DNA of 50,273 nucleotides from an uncultured Geobacteraceae bacterium (GTDB lineage: Bacteria; Desulfobacterota; Desulfuromonadia; Geobacterales; Pseudopelobacteraceae): positions 1 to 50,273 of the forward strand of contig CAIRBT010000096.1 of NCBI GenBank assembly GCA_903876875.1, read 5' to 3'. Each line of letters starts with the position of its first letter. The first letter of the stretch is position 1. The position numbers and the translations under genes are program-made. The notes beneath the pieces are model-generated. The model had not been told where the DNA came from. It made no database searches and was given only the letters and a program-made list of their open reading frames with translations. Below, one piece after another: positions 20,154-29,940 of the stretch.

Positions 20154-22967
20154 TTACAGCCGTACTGTCTTGTAAAGGAAATTTTTAAACCGGTACAGCT
20201 GCCGCTGTTCCTCTTCCCGTGATATTCCCGCTGAGACCGCTCTCAGATAGTTGGCAACCGCCGGCAGGGTTTTGCCTGCCTTGCCCCGTGCTTTTTCGAT
20301 TACCAGCCGAACCGTCTCCCGGGATAGATCGCTTCGGGAAAACGGCTCGTAGATGTCGGTCCAGAAATCGCCCCCGGCAATAATTTTCCCCATGACTTCG
20401 TCGGCCACCTGGGCGTCAAGATTCTGCACGATGGAGCCCCGGGTGGGAGCCTCCAGGCTGCCGGTGCCGACGATGGCCTCCCGAATTGCCTCGCCGTTGA
20501 TGGAGCTTTTTTGCCGAAAAAAGAGGGCCCGCAGCAGTATACTGCGCAATTCACGGATATTTCCCTGGTAGCTGTGATGCATGAGTATCTCTTTAGCCTC
20601 TTTGGTGAGAAAGGGGGGAGTGCCGTCAATCTCGTTTTCCGAGCGGTAGGTGCGATAGAGCTTGCCGAGAAAGTGAACGGAGAGGTCGGGGATATCTTCG
20701 CGCCGCTCATTCAGTGATGGCAGCCGTAGGGACAGTTCGGAAAGTCGGTGGTAGAGGTCCTCCCGGAAGCGCCCCCCGGCTATCTCGTCAGCAAGGTTCT
20801 TGTTGGTGGCGGCCACCAGAAGAACCCTGCTGTAGCGTTCGGTGTTCTCACCAAGGCGCATGAAGCCGCCATTATCGAGGAAGCGGAGCAACTGTACCTG
20901 TGTCTTTGGGTCGGCATCGCCGATTTCGTCAAGAAAGACGATGCCGCCGATGGTCTCCTCCAGGATGCCGTGACGGTCAGTGTAGGCACCGGTAAAGGCA
21001 CCTTTTTTGTGGCCGAACAGCTCCGAGTAGGTAAGTTCCCCCGAATAGGCGGCAATGTTGGTCTTCTTAACCGGCAGTTCCCCCCCGGGATTAATGTCCC
21101 GGCGATACAGTTCATTAAGTTTGTTATATAAATTGTTGAAAAAAAATTCCTTGCCGGAGCCGGTCTGCCCGGTCACCAGTATGGAGGGGAGCCCAATGGT
21201 CGCTTCTTGTAGGATGTTGCGGGACCAGAACATGATGCGGTTGAAGAGGGGAGGGGAGACGGTGTTGATGAAGTCAACGACCTCCCGGGATTTCTGGCTG
21301 TTGCCGATGATGTTGCCGAGCCGATAGGAGGATACGTGGGGATCCTTGTAGGCCACATCGGTCGTCAGGCGGTTTACCTCCCCTTGAAGTCGCTCGATCC
21401 GCTGTAGGTTGGATATGTGCCGCGCCGTCAGAGAACCGATGATCTGCAAGATGCGACGATGTTCTTCTCGGAAGTAGTCGTACTGAATGGAGTTGAGGCA
21501 GATGACGGCGATGACCTCATCGTCACAGATGATTGGGACCGCAATCTCGCTTTTCAAGAGTGTACTCATGGAGCGATGAAAGCCGCCCCCCCGCTGTTCC
21601 ACTTCCACTCGGGACGTGATCTTTGGCTGTTTGGTGAACGCCACATAGCCGGTGAGACTCCGTTGGTCCCGGGGCAGTTCGGTGCCCCCCACCGGCAGGG
21701 GGGGGATGTGCTTCTTGAGCCATTCCTTGTTTTTGGCACCGATTATGGTGCCGTTTTCATCTTCAACCACCAGCCATTTAACCCCGTCCCGTTCGCTGAT
21801 AATGGCAATACTCCCCGTATCGCCCCCGATCAGTTCCGTTGCTTTCGAGAGCACCTTGGTAAGGAAGGGCTGTAGACTTTCCGACTGTTCGTTAAGCAGG
21901 TCGGTGATTTCGGAAAGAACCCTTATTTCCAGATGTTCTCCACCTACTTCGCTCAGCACCTTTTCCACCATTTCCGCATGGGTTTGGAGCAACCCCATTT
22001 CAAAGGGGGTGAAGCGATACAGCTCGTGGGTGTAGTAGTTGAGCAGGCAGATGAGCCGCCGGGATTCGGTGTCAAAGCGGGGAACCACATAGAGGGAGCG
22101 CAGTTCCAGTGCTTCTGTCAGAGCTTTCTTTTGCAGGGTATGCTGGGTGAGGTCATGAAAATAGAGCGGTTGTAGTAGCCGCTCGTCGGTAATAAAGCCC
22201 TGATCATCCATGTAGTTTGAAATAAGGGACATTCCCTTGCGCAGATCCAGGGTGCCCAATTGATCATACATTACTTTGAGGCGGCCATCGGTGGAAAAGC
22301 TGGCCAGATTTTCCAGGGAGCCGGGCGTGCCCTCGGTTCCCGATGGAATCAATACGGCCGCCAGGGACACTTTTTCAATTAATTTGACCGCAGATTTCAC
22401 CATCATGTTGGCAGCTTCTCGTGCCTTGAACTTTTCGAGGCTCCGGGCGAGGCGCACCTGTTGGTGGTAAATACGTGCCTGATCGAGGGAGGGGGCAGCC
22501 ATTCCGGTCAGTTCCGCCAGGTCGGTCTTGAGCTGGTTGTCCATGGTCTGGGCCGGTTGACCAGTGTCAAAACAGATGACACCGATGGATTTTCCCAAGC
22601 TGACGATCGGTATGACGCAACTGGAGCTGAAGTTGAACTGTCCGGCACACCGGTAATCGGGGGAGTCGACTGCCCCATCGGAGAAGGTGAAATCCTCTGG
22701 CAGTTGGCTGACAAAGACCCGGGGGACAATCATCTCTTCCGAAACAATCGGAAAGGATGTTTCGGCACGTTCCTTCCCTACGATGCCAACGGCATGGACG
22801 CAGGAGAGGGTGCCCCGTGTCAGGTCTTCAAGATAAATGCGAATCTGTTGACGCCCGGACAGGGAGGCCCCCTGTGCGGCCAGTGCATAGAGCAGTTCGC
22901 CGAGGTTTTCTTTGCCATACGTGGCAATTGCCGTCTGGAATTCTTTGAGTCTGGAATTGTCAGCCAT
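20154..22967 (-). CDS. GAF-domain sigma-54-dependent regulator without canonical HTH
   Basis: The 937-residue protein has an N-terminal region with two or three GAF-type sensor domains (about residues 15-165, 185-345 and 350-535), then a coiled stretch and an AAA+ sigma-54 interaction domain (about 565-800). Visible motifs are Walker A GQTGSGKE (near residue 597), the sigma-54 contact loop GAFTGAY (near 657), and Walker B GGIVFLDEIGDA (near 676). The C-terminal 130 residues do not show a Fis-type helix-turn-helix; they end in a helical segment (NYLRAVSAG... RFKNFLYKTVRL). It may therefore act from solution or have a different DNA-binding unit. The ligand is unknown. The gene is monocistronic and converges with purA. 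Confidence 0.87.
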   Translation of the reverse strand: MADNSRLKEFQTAIATYGKENLGELLYALAAQGASLSGRQQIRIYLEDLTRGTLSCVHAVGIVGKERAETSFPIVSEEMIVPRVFVSQLPEDFTFSDGAVDSPDYRCAGQFNFSSSCVIPIVSLGKSIGVICFDTGQPAQTMDNQLKTDLAELTGMAAPSLDQARIYHQQVRLARSLEKFKAREAANMMVKSAVKLIEKVSLAAVLIPSGTEGTPGSLENLASFSTDGRLKVMYDQLGTLDLRKGMSLISNYMDDQGFITDERLLQPLYFHDLTQHTLQKKALTEALELRSLYVVPRFDTESRRLICLLNYYTHELYRFTPFEMGLLQTHAEMVEKVLSEVGGEHLEIRVLSEITDLLNEQSESLQPFLTKVLSKATELIGGDTGSIAIISERDGVKWLVVEDENGTIIGAKNKEWLKKHIPPLPVGGTELPRDQRSLTGYVAFTKQPKITSRVEVEQRGGGFHRSMSTLLKSEIAVPIICDDEVIAVICLNSIQYDYFREEHRRILQIIGSLTARHISNLQRIERLQGEVNRLTTDVAYKDPHVSSYRLGNIIGNSQKSREVVDFINTVSPPLFNRIMFWSRNILQEATIGLPSILVTGQTGSGKEFFFNNLYNKLNELYRRDINPGGELPVKKTNIAAYSGELTYSELFGHKKGAFTGAYTDRHGILEETIGGIVFLDEIGDADPKTQVQLLRFLDNGGFMRLGENTERYSRVLLVAATNKNLADEIAGGRFREDLYHRLSELSLRLPSLNERREDIPDLSVHFLGKLYRTYRSENEIDGTPPFLTKEAKEILMHHSYQGNIRELRSILLRALFFRQKSSINGEAIREAIVGTGSLEAPTRGSIVQNLDAQVADEVMGKIIAGGDFWTDIYEPFSRSDLSRETVRLVIEKARGKAGKTLPAVANYLRAVSAGISREEEQRQLYRFKNFLYKTVRL

Positions 22968-23086
22968 GAGACCCCTCTGGACAGGACTACGTACTCTATT
23001 GTGTGCAAAATATACACAGTAGAAATGTAGCGTGGCAGGGGTGATAAATCAAGGGAAATGAGTTGGTATACGACCGGGGGAGAGGG

Positions 23087-23362
23087 TTATCCCTTGAGCA
23101 CTTCGATTATTTTGTTTGCGACATCCTTGCCGCTGATGTTGTAGGTGCCTTCGGTGAGCTGCTGCCTAATCGAGAGCATCCGCGCACGGTGCTGGGCTTC
23201 ATCACCGCTCAGCTGTACCGCCGCCGGAGAAAGAGAGACATTGTCCTTGGACGCTTTAACAGTCGTTAACTGAGCCCCATTGCCCCGTATCTTTGAGGAT
23301 GTGTTCGTAGAATCCGCAAGTAACCTTGACATATAGTTTGATATTCTGTCATCAATTTTCAT
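23087..23362 (-). CDS. flgM: Anti-sigma-28 factor FlgM
   Basis: The 91-residue protein begins MKIDDRISNYMSRLLAD and contains VSLSPAAVQLS and the C-terminal helical block RARMLSIRQQLTEGTYNISGKDVANKIIEVLKG (shown in pieces in family alignments). These are the marks of FlgM, which holds sigma-28 (FliA) until it is exported by the hook-basal body. The start has an AGGAGG site. It stands alone here, without the flgN, flgK or fliA genes usually nearby, so the flagellar cluster must lie elsewhere. It shows that the organism is probably flagellated. Confidence 0.85.
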   Translation of the reverse strand: MKIDDRISNYMSRLLADSTNTSSKIRGNGAQLTTVKASKDNVSLSPAAVQLSGDEAQHRARMLSIRQQLTEGTYNISGKDVANKIIEVLKG

Positions 23363-23457
23363 TGCCGAACCCCTCCTTTTAATTATTTCCAGCCTTCTTG
23401 GTTACTTATCGGGCATTTCCCGTAAAAACTTTAGGGCAAAATTGCGTATCGACCGAT

Positions 23458-24219
23458 TTATGTGAGATTAAATGTCATTCCGTCATAGGCGAATTCAAAT
23501 CCCGCCGGTAATCTTCCTTCATCTCCATAGGAAACCTGATGGGTCAGATGGGTCAGGATGGTGCGAGTAGCCTTGATGTGCCGGGCGGCTGCAATGGCTC
23601 CGGTGACGTTGAAATGGAACGGATGCTCCGCCCAACGGAGGCCATCAATAACCAAAACCTCAAGACCTCTCAGCAATTCCTGGGACGATTCGGGGATAGC
23701 ACTGCAATCGGTCAGATAGGCAAAATCACCGATCCGGTACCCCAAGGCCTCGGTTCTGCCATGCTGGAGAGGGATCGGTACAATTGTCCTGCCGAATAGC
23801 TCCAGAGGTTCAGAAATTATGTGGGGAGAGAGGAGCGGCGTGTACCCCGACCCCTCCTCCAGTTCGGTAAAAATGTATTTGAAGCCATGCCGCAACGCTG
23901 CAACCGTTTCCTGTGATGCAAAACAGGGAATAATTTCCTTGTGCAGAAAATGAAAGCCGCGCAGGTCGTCAATGCCGTTGATGTGATCAGCATGGGCATG
24001 GCTGAACAGCACGGCATCAATGCGGCAAACCCCCTCCCGAAGTGCCTGCCTCCGCAAATCCGTCGAAGTGTCAATCAGCACCGTATGGTCGTTGTAGGCG
24101 ATGAGCAGTGAGGCCCGGGTTCGCTGGTCGCGGGGATTCTCGGACCTGCAGACCGGACAGTCGCAGCCAACCATCGGCACACCGGTGGAGGTCCCGCACC
24201 CCAAAATAGTAATTTTCAT
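23458..24219 (-). CDS. Metallo-beta-lactamase fold hydrolase (PhnP-like)
   Basis: With the start at ATG 24219 the protein is 253 residues and begins MKITILGCGTSTGVP, the normal N-terminus of this group. An upstream in-frame ATG at 24285 adds 22 residues with no family match. The zinc motif HxHxDH is at residues 74-79 (SHAHADH), and a cysteine cluster, GCDCPVC (Cys19, Cys21, Cys24), resembles the structural zinc site of PhnP. Relatives hydrolyse cyclic phosphodiesters such as phosphoribosyl 1,2-cyclic phosphate, but no phn genes are near, so the substrate is open. It lies 22 nt or more downstream of the NRAMP gene on the same strand and may be co-transcribed. Confidence 0.85.
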   Translation of the reverse strand: MKITILGCGTSTGVPMVGCDCPVCRSENPRDQRTRASLLIAYNDHTVLIDTSTDLRRQALREGVCRIDAVLFSHAHADHINGIDDLRGFHFLHKEIIPCFASQETVAALRHGFKYIFTELEEGSGYTPLLSPHIISEPLELFGRTIVPIPLQHGRTEALGYRIGDFAYLTDCSAIPESSQELLRGLEVLVIDGLRWAEHPFHFNVTGAIAAARHIKATRTILTHLTHQVSYGDEGRLPAGFEFAYDGMTFNLT

Positions 24220-24306
24220 CGGCGGCCAACTTTCTTGCGTACTCACTGCTGTGGTGAAAATAGCAGAAACAAACCGCACAGGCAAGGCGGTTTCTTGGTA
24301 TCCGTC

Positions 24307-25560
24307 TCAGCGAAGCAGATCAAACAACAGGGCACCATTTAAGGCGATGACAACTGCTCCCACCAGCCAGAGTATGGCCGCCCCGAAACGACGATTGGCA
24401 TAGCTCCCCATGACTTTTTGTGAGGAGGTCAGGAGAATCAGCGGAATGATGGTGAGCGGAAGCTGCAGCGACAGAGCCACCTGACTCCAGAGAATCCCTT
24501 TAAAAGGGTCTCTCAGCAGCATGATGGCGAGCAGCGCACCGATCAGGGTGAGGGTCAGGCCGAAACGGGAATGGGGATCATTAATATCAAACGGCTCAAC
24601 AAACATACCGGCGCAGACACTGCCCCCCGCCATGGCGGCCGTTACCGACGAGGAGAGTCCGGCAAAGAGCAGGCCAAGTGCAAATACCGTAGCCGATGCG
24701 GAGCCGAAGAGCGGCACCAGAGTCTTGGTTACCTGGGGTAACTCGGTTACCACAATGCCGTTTTTATAAAATACCGCCGCTGCCATGATAATCATGGCAC
24801 TGTTAATGGCCCAGCCGATCCCCATGCCGGTCAGGGTATCGAGAAATTCATAGGCAAGCTGCTTCTCGATGACGTTCTCCCCCTGGGTGTGCCATTGTCG
24901 GCTCTGGATTACTTCGGAATGGAGAAAGATGTTATGGGGCATCACCACCGCCCCCAGTACCCCCATAATGACCATCAGAGCCTGGGGTGGGACGGTTGGT
25001 AGCACCACTCCCACCCCGGCCTGTAGCCACGCCACATCGGCCAGCCAGAGCTCGAAAACAAAGGCAAGGCCAATCACGGAGACAAAGCCCATGATCCATT
25101 TTTCAAGTCGTTGATAGTTACTGGAGAAGAGCATCCAGGCGGAAAATCCGGCCGAAAGCAACGCACCTACCCCCAACGGCAGACCGGTCAGCATGTTGAG
25201 GCCGATGGCCGCCCCCAGTAATTCGGCCAGTGCCGTGGCCGCGCAGGCAACCATGGCACTGCCCAGCATGAGTATCCGCAGCCAGGGCTTGAAATAGGTG
25301 GAGGCCGCCTCGGCGAGGCAGAGGCCGGTAACAATGCCGAGATGGGCGGCATTGTGCTGAACCACAATCAGGATAAGGGTCGAAAGGGAGACTACCCAGA
25401 GCAGTTGGTAGCCGAACTGGGAGCCGGCGGCCACATTGGTTACCCAGTTTCCCGGATCAATGAAGCCGACCGTGACAAAAAAACCGGGTCCCAAATAGCG
25501 GAATAGCTCCAGTGACGCCAGGCGGGAAGCCTGTTTTCCCATGTGTGAAAACCAGTTCAT
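24307..25560 (-). CDS. NRAMP-family divalent metal transporter
   Basis: The 417-residue membrane protein has about eleven hydrophobic helices. It carries the two metal-site motifs of the family: DPGN in helix 1 (residues 35-38) and MPH in helix 6 (residues 207-209, VVMPHNIFLHS). NRAMP proteins import Mn2+ or Fe2+ with protons across the inner membrane. In a metal-respiring, nitrogen-fixing bacterium either metal makes sense. The start ATG overlaps the stop of the gamma-carbonic anhydrase gene by 4 nt, so the two are translationally coupled. I see no MntR or Fur box that can be called with confidence. Confidence 0.92.
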   Translation of the reverse strand: MNWFSHMGKQASRLASLELFRYLGPGFFVTVGFIDPGNWVTNVAAGSQFGYQLLWVVSLSTLILIVVQHNAAHLGIVTGLCLAEAASTYFKPWLRILMLGSAMVACAATALAELLGAAIGLNMLTGLPLGVGALLSAGFSAWMLFSSNYQRLEKWIMGFVSVIGLAFVFELWLADVAWLQAGVGVVLPTVPPQALMVIMGVLGAVVMPHNIFLHSEVIQSRQWHTQGENVIEKQLAYEFLDTLTGMGIGWAINSAMIIMAAAVFYKNGIVVTELPQVTKTLVPLFGSASATVFALGLLFAGLSSSVTAAMAGGSVCAGMFVEPFDINDPHSRFGLTLTLIGALLAIMLLRDPFKGILWSQVALSLQLPLTIIPLILLTSSQKVMGSYANRRFGAAILWLVGAVVIALNGALLFDLLR

Positions 25561-26111
25561 TGGCCTGGTGAGGCGGTATTCATCCCGTCCTGGAGATACT
25601 GAGCTGAATATTTAACGTAATTACCGGGTGATTTTTTCAGCCAGGCAATTTCGTTTTCCGTCAGATCCCGCTTGTATTTGGCCGGTGCACCAACCCAAAG
25701 GGTGTGGGGGGGGATGACGGTGCCTTCGGTGACCAGTGCCCGGGCTCCCACCAGTGCCCCTTCTCCCACCACGGCGTGATCCATTACCATGGCCTGCATG
25801 CCGATGAAGCAGCCATTGCTAAGTGTGCAGCCATGGAGGGTCACACTGTGACCGATGGTGACGTCATCGCCAATAATGAGCGGTGCGCCCGGATCATCGG
25901 CATGTTTTTTATGGGTTACATGGAGCATGGAAAGGTCTTGCACATTGCTGCGCGCGCCGATACGAATGTGATTGACATCCCCTCTCACCAAGCAGTTGTA
26001 CCAGACGCTGGAGTCGGCCCCTATCTGAACATCGCCAATAATGACGGCGGTTTCTGCGATAAATACGGAGGGGTCAATTGTTGGATGAATGCCTTGAAAC
26101 GGTCTGATCAT
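25557..26111 (-). CDS. Gamma-class carbonic anhydrase family protein (left-handed beta-helix)
   Basis: With start ATG 26111 the protein is 184 residues and begins MIRPFQGIHPTIDPSVFIAE, the normal start of the family; an upstream ATG at 26183 would add 24 unmatched residues. The repeated hexapeptides (IGDVQI, IGARSNV, IGDDVTIG) form a left-handed beta-helix. The zinc ligands are recognisable as His67 (in HVTH), His88 and His93 (GHSVTLHG). Members are gamma-carbonic anhydrases or related metal hexapeptide enzymes; many YrdA-type proteins have weak or no CO2 activity. It overlaps the NRAMP gene by 4 nt (ATGA) and diverges from dapF. Confidence 0.88.
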   Translation of the reverse strand: MIRPFQGIHPTIDPSVFIAETAVIIGDVQIGADSSVWYNCLVRGDVNHIRIGARSNVQDLSMLHVTHKKHADDPGAPLIIGDDVTIGHSVTLHGCTLSNGCFIGMQAMVMDHAVVGEGALVGARALVTEGTVIPPHTLWVGAPAKYKRDLTENEIAWLKKSPGNYVKYSAQYLQDGMNTASPGQ

Positions 26112-26216
26112 AGAGGGTAACTCCCGAAATAAGGTGCTGAGGCAGCGGGAATTATAGCGACTCCTTCGTGACATGGCAATCATGGTGATTCATCAATAAA
26201 AAAAAGATTAAACTGC

Positions 26217-26245
26217 TTGTTGCGCCGATTGCTTTTTGCTATAGT
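26217..26245 (+). promoter_or_regulatory. Probable promoter of dapF
   Basis: TTGTTG (26217-26222) and TATAGT (26240-26245) are separated by 17 bp. The start point would be near 26252, about 32 nt before dapF at 26284, and a good AAGGGGAA ribosome site lies between. Confidence 0.6.
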
Positions 26246-26283
26246 GCAAGGTCATATTTTACTGTTCAAGGGGAAGCCTTTCG

Positions 26284-27114
26284 ATGAAATTCACCAAAAT
26301 GCAGGGTGCCGGTAACGACTATGTGTATGTGAACTGTTTTGAAGAAACCGTCAGCAACCCGCAGCAGACTGCGATTCAGGTTTCTGACCGTAATTTCGGC
26401 ATCGGTTCCGACGGTCTGATTCTTATCATGCCTTCCGACGTTGCCGACGTACGGATGCGGATGTTCAATTCCGACGGTTCCGAATCGGAGATGTGCGGTA
26501 ACGGTATTCGTTGTGTGGCAAAATATGCCTTTGACCATGGCATCGTGACCAAAACCGAAATTACGGCAGAAACCGGTGCCGGAATCCTCACACTCCAGCT
26601 GTTTCCGGCTGCTGATGGAAAAATCGAGAAGGTTCGTGTCAACATGGGTGCCCCTCGCCTGACACGGGGAGAAATACCAATGACCGGTGACCCGGCGGCC
26701 ACCGTCTGTGCCGAAGAGCTGACGGTGCTGGATAAAACATTCAAAATCACCTGTGCCTCCATGGGTAATCCCCACTGCGTCATTTTTGTCGATGATGTGG
26801 CGACTTTTCCGGTCACCACCTATGGCCCGCTCATCGAAAACCATCCGCTGTTCCCCCGCCGCACTAACGTGGAGTTTATCCAGATTATTTCGCGCAGTGA
26901 AATCCGTCAGCGGACTTGGGAGCGGGGTGCCGGTGAAACCCTCGCCTGCGGTACCGGTTCCAGTGCCGTGACAGCTGCCTGTGTGCTGAATGGTCTGACG
27001 GAAAAGAAACTCCTCAACCATCTTTCGGGGGGGGATCTGGAAATGGAATGGGCAGAGGATGGTTGTATTTACATGACCGGCCCGGCGGTTGAAGTTTTCA
27101 ACGGAGAGATTTAG
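26284..27114 (+). CDS. dapF: Diaminopimelate epimerase
   Basis: The 276-residue protein begins with [14 protein letters not shown] and carries both catalytic cysteines in their conserved settings: Cys71 in EMCGNGIRC and Cys222 in LACGTGSSA. DapF converts LL- to meso-diaminopimelate, the last epimer step before lysine and peptidoglycan precursor synthesis, in the cytoplasm. The length is normal. It has its own promoter (26217-26245). The gspC gene starts 38 nt after its stop, and no terminator is visible in the gap, so the secretion genes may be read from the dapF promoter. Confidence 0.96.
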   Translation: MKFTKMQGAGNDYVYVNCFEETVSNPQQTAIQVSDRNFGIGSDGLILIMPSDVADVRMRMFNSDGSESEMCGNGIRCVAKYAFDHGIVTKTEITAETGAGILTLQLFPAADGKIEKVRVNMGAPRLTRGEIPMTGDPAATVCAEELTVLDKTFKITCASMGNPHCVIFVDDVATFPVTTYGPLIENHPLFPRRTNVEFIQIISRSEIRQRTWERGAGETLACGTGSSAVTAACVLNGLTEKKLLNHLSGGDLEMEWAEDGCIYMTGPAVEVFNGEI

Positions 27115-27152
27115 TTCCTTATACAAAATAAACTGGTACTCATGCAGGTGTT

Positions 27153-28031
27153 ATGTCCCGTACGGTTAACATCATAAATATACTCCTCGGCGTTGCCATC
27201 ATCGCCCTGCTGGCCGGATTTGCCACCGAGCGGCTTTCTGTACGGCTGGGTAAAAAATTCGCCGTCAACCCCGTCACCTCACCGAGGGGGGGGGCTACTC
27301 CGGCACCACGTACGGAGGATTTAGCTTTTTATGCTCCGATTCTTGCAAACGGTCTGTTTGGAAAATTGACTCAGGGAACTCTGACGCCCATCACCAATGC
27401 ACCGGCAGCGACAGCAGCAGCTCCACCACCCGTCGTGACGGCGCCGACCGATCTGATGCTGCTCGGCACCGCAGTTGGCTCTTTTCGCGAGACCTTTGCA
27501 CTGGTTCGTCACATGACCAAACAGGAGGAGCGGGTGTATCGTCTGGGTGACATGGTCTTTGATGCCGGACGTCTGGTTGAGGTACGTGCCGAACGGGCCT
27601 TCATTGTTATCTCCAATAAGAAGGTGGAACTTTTGACCCCCATGTCACCACCGCCAGCCGCACCTCCCGCAGCCCAGCCCAACAAGGCGGCTGTGGTGTC
27701 AAGCTCGGGTGGCGGCAGTTTTGTCATCGACCAGCGGGCACTCAACGCTTCGCTGGATAACCCGGCCCAGGCCATGAGCGATGCCCGTCTGTTGCCGAGC
27801 CAGAAGGATGGCAAAGTAGAAGGATTTCGGGCAACGGAAGTCAAGCCCAACGGTGTGTTTTCAATGATCGGCATTAAAAACGGTGATGTCCTGCTGCGCC
27901 TCAACGATTTCCCAATGGATTCACCGGACAAGGCACTGCAGTCGTTCATCGCCCTCAAGGGGCAGAGCCGCCTGAAACTCGACATTATCAGAGATGGCCA
28001 GCCACAGACATTCAATTACGATATTCGATAA
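27153..28031 (+). CDS. gspC: Type II secretion inner-membrane protein GspC (PDZ)
   Basis: The 292-residue protein has one N-terminal transmembrane helix (about residues 8-26) and a Pro/Ala-rich periplasmic linker. A homology-region-like segment starts LMLLGTAVG and includes RVYRLGDMVFDAGRLVEV. The C-terminal PDZ domain runs from about residue 190 (EGFRATEVKPNGVFSMIGIKNGDV, shown in family alignments). GspC connects the inner-membrane platform to the secretin and helps select substrates. It is followed at once by gspD, whose start lies 26 nt after its stop, and by gspE and gspF. The PDZ form (not coiled coil) is typical of many Proteobacteria. Confidence 0.87.
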   Translation: MSRTVNIINILLGVAIIALLAGFATERLSVRLGKKFAVNPVTSPRGGATPAPRTEDLAFYAPILANGLFGKLTQGTLTPITNAPAATAAAPPPVVTAPTDLMLLGTAVGSFRETFALVRHMTKQEERVYRLGDMVFDAGRLVEVRAERAFIVISNKKVELLTPMSPPPAAPPAAQPNKAAVVSSSGGGSFVIDQRALNASLDNPAQAMSDARLLPSQKDGKVEGFRATEVKPNGVFSMIGIKNGDVLLRLNDFPMDSPDKALQSFIALKGQSRLKLDIIRDGQPQTFNYDIR

Positions 28032-28056
28032 CCTTATCCCTCCCGGGAGGCACACT

Positions 28057-29940
28057 TTGATACGCTCCATAGTACGCATATTCTGCATTGTTACCCTGCT
28101 CACCACCCTTCTGTCCCCGCCAGCATTCGCTTCCGGTGCCAAAGGTGTGGTGCTTAACTTCAGCGAAGTTGATATTTCAACCATGGTGAAGTTTATCAGT
28201 GATCTGACCGGTAAGAACTTCGTTCTTGACGATCGGGTTAAGGGTAAAATATCGGTCTACTCCCCCTCCAAGCTCACCATTGATGAAGCCTACAACGTGT
28301 TTACCTCCGTGCTGGAGCTCAAGGGTTTTACAGTGGTACAGAGCGGCAAGATCGCCAAGATTGTTCCGTCAGCATCGGCAAAACAGTCCGGCTTCAAGCT
28401 GCTGCCACGGGGTGAACAGGCTCCGCTCAACGAAAGCTATGTGGCACAGGTGGTCAAGCTTGAGTACATCACCGCCACGGAGGCGGTGGCTTTTTTACAG
28501 CCGATGATTTCCAAGGATGGGCATATTTCTGCTTTTGGCCCGGCAAATCTGTTGTTGATGGTTGATTCGGCACTTAATATTCGTAAGCTATACAGCATTC
28601 TCCAGACTCTGGACAACGAACGTCCCCGTGAAGGGCTGGAAATCATTTATCTGAAGAACTCCTCGGCGGAAGCAACGGCGACCACCGTCCGTCAGTGGTT
28701 GAGCGGCTCCGACGGCAAAGCACCGGCGCCCGCCCCGGCAACCAGTACTAACAATGCAACCGTACTTGCGGATCAACGTCTCAATGCGCTTCTGGTATTC
28801 GGTAACGACATCGTCAAAAAGGCGGTGCGTGAGCTGGTGGTAAAGTTGGATGTTGCCCCACCGGAAGCTAACAGCAAGGTAAATGTCTATTATCTGGAAA
28901 ATACCGATGCCACCGAAATGGCGAAGGTTCTTGACGGTGTAGTGAAAGGGATGTCAACCCAGACGGCAACCCCCGCAGCCGCCCAAGGTTCTCCCTTTGA
29001 AAGCGGCAAAGTCACCATTACCGCTGACAAGGCATCAAACTCACTGGTCATCATGGCTTCCCCCACCGATTACACCAATCTGGTGCAGGTTATCAAAAAG
29101 CTTGATCGCCGCAGCAAGCAGGTCTTTGTACAGGTATTGATTGCCGAGGTAACCCTGGATAAATCCAGTCAAGTCGGAGTCCAGTTGGGTGCTATTGGCG
29201 GCGGAAGAGTTGGGAGTACCTTGACAGCGGCCGGCATGTTCGACCCCTTTGGAAGCCTTGGTTCCGTTGGCACTGTAATAGCCGCCGGTGGCACCCTGAC
29301 CCCCAACATTACCGCCAGTCCGATTAATGCCACGGCGGTTTTGAACGCACTTGATAAAAACGGCCTGCTCAATATCCTTTCCACGCCGAATATCCTCACC
29401 TCCGACAACAAAGAGGCGGAGATCAACGTCGGTGAGAATGTGCCGTTCCAGGGCTCGGCTACCCAGAGTACCATCGGCACCACCACTTCCGTCGAGCGGA
29501 AAGATATCGGTATCAACCTCAAGATCAAACCCCAGATCAGCGAGGGTGATTACATCCGTATGGATATTAACCAGGAGATTTCTGCGGTTAAGGACAGCAA
29601 AGGACAGGCCATTGACCTGATCACCACCAAGCGGTCGGCTAAAACCAGTGTGGTGGTGAAGGACAAGGAGACCGTGGTCATTGGTGGCCTCATTCAGGAC
29701 AATGAGCAGGAGATGGTTTACAAGGTGCCGCTGCTGGGGGATATTCCGCTTCTCGGCTGGCTGTTCAAAACCAAGAGTAAAGTACGGAACAAGACCAATC
29801 TGATGATCATGCTGACGCCGCATATCGTTAAGAATGCTGAAGACCTGGCTGAGATGACCCGTGAACAGCGCCGTACCTTCGGTGAATCGGCGAAAAACAA
29901 GGATTCTGTCGATGTACAGAAAGAGATCGCGCCGAAATGA
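28057..29940 (+). CDS. gspD: Type II secretion outer-membrane secretin GspD
   Basis: I place the start at TTG 28057, because GGGAGG lies 7 nt upstream and the product then begins with a clean signal peptide (MIRSIVRIFCIVTLLTTLL, ending PPAFA). An ATG at 27994 lies inside gspC and would hide this signal. The 627-residue protein has the N0 domain (VLNFSEVDISTMVKFIS), N1-N3 repeats, and the C-terminal secretin domain with VPLLGDIPLLGWLFKT and a final region ending in a Lys-rich segment. GspD forms the multimeric outer-membrane channel. Its last 4 nt overlap gspE. Confidence 0.93.
   Translation: MIRSIVRIFCIVTLLTTLLSPPAFASGAKGVVLNFSEVDISTMVKFISDLTGKNFVLDDRVKGKISVYSPSKLTIDEAYNVFTSVLELKGFTVVQSGKIAKIVPSASAKQSGFKLLPRGEQAPLNESYVAQVVKLEYITATEAVAFLQPMISKDGHISAFGPANLLLMVDSALNIRKLYSILQTLDNERPREGLEIIYLKNSSAEATATTVRQWLSGSDGKAPAPAPATSTNNATVLADQRLNALLVFGNDIVKKAVRELVVKLDVAPPEANSKVNVYYLENTDATEMAKVLDGVVKGMSTQTATPAAAQGSPFESGKVTITADKASNSLVIMASPTDYTNLVQVIKKLDRRSKQVFVQVLIAEVTLDKSSQVGVQLGAIGGGRVGSTLTAAGMFDPFGSLGSVGTVIAAGGTLTPNITASPINATAVLNALDKNGLLNILSTPNILTSDNKEAEINVGENVPFQGSATQSTIGTTTSVERKDIGINLKIKPQISEGDYIRMDINQEISAVKDSKGQAIDLITTKRSAKTSVVVKDKETVVIGGLIQDNEQEMVYKVPLLGDIPLLGWLFKTKSKVRNKTNLMIMLTPHIVKNAEDLAEMTREQRRTFGESAKNKDSVDVQKEIAPK

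Noticed and set aside
26266-27126. 286-codon minus-strand frame opposite dapF
   Set aside because: It mirrors dapF, which is certain from its catalytic motifs; the reverse product has no family features.
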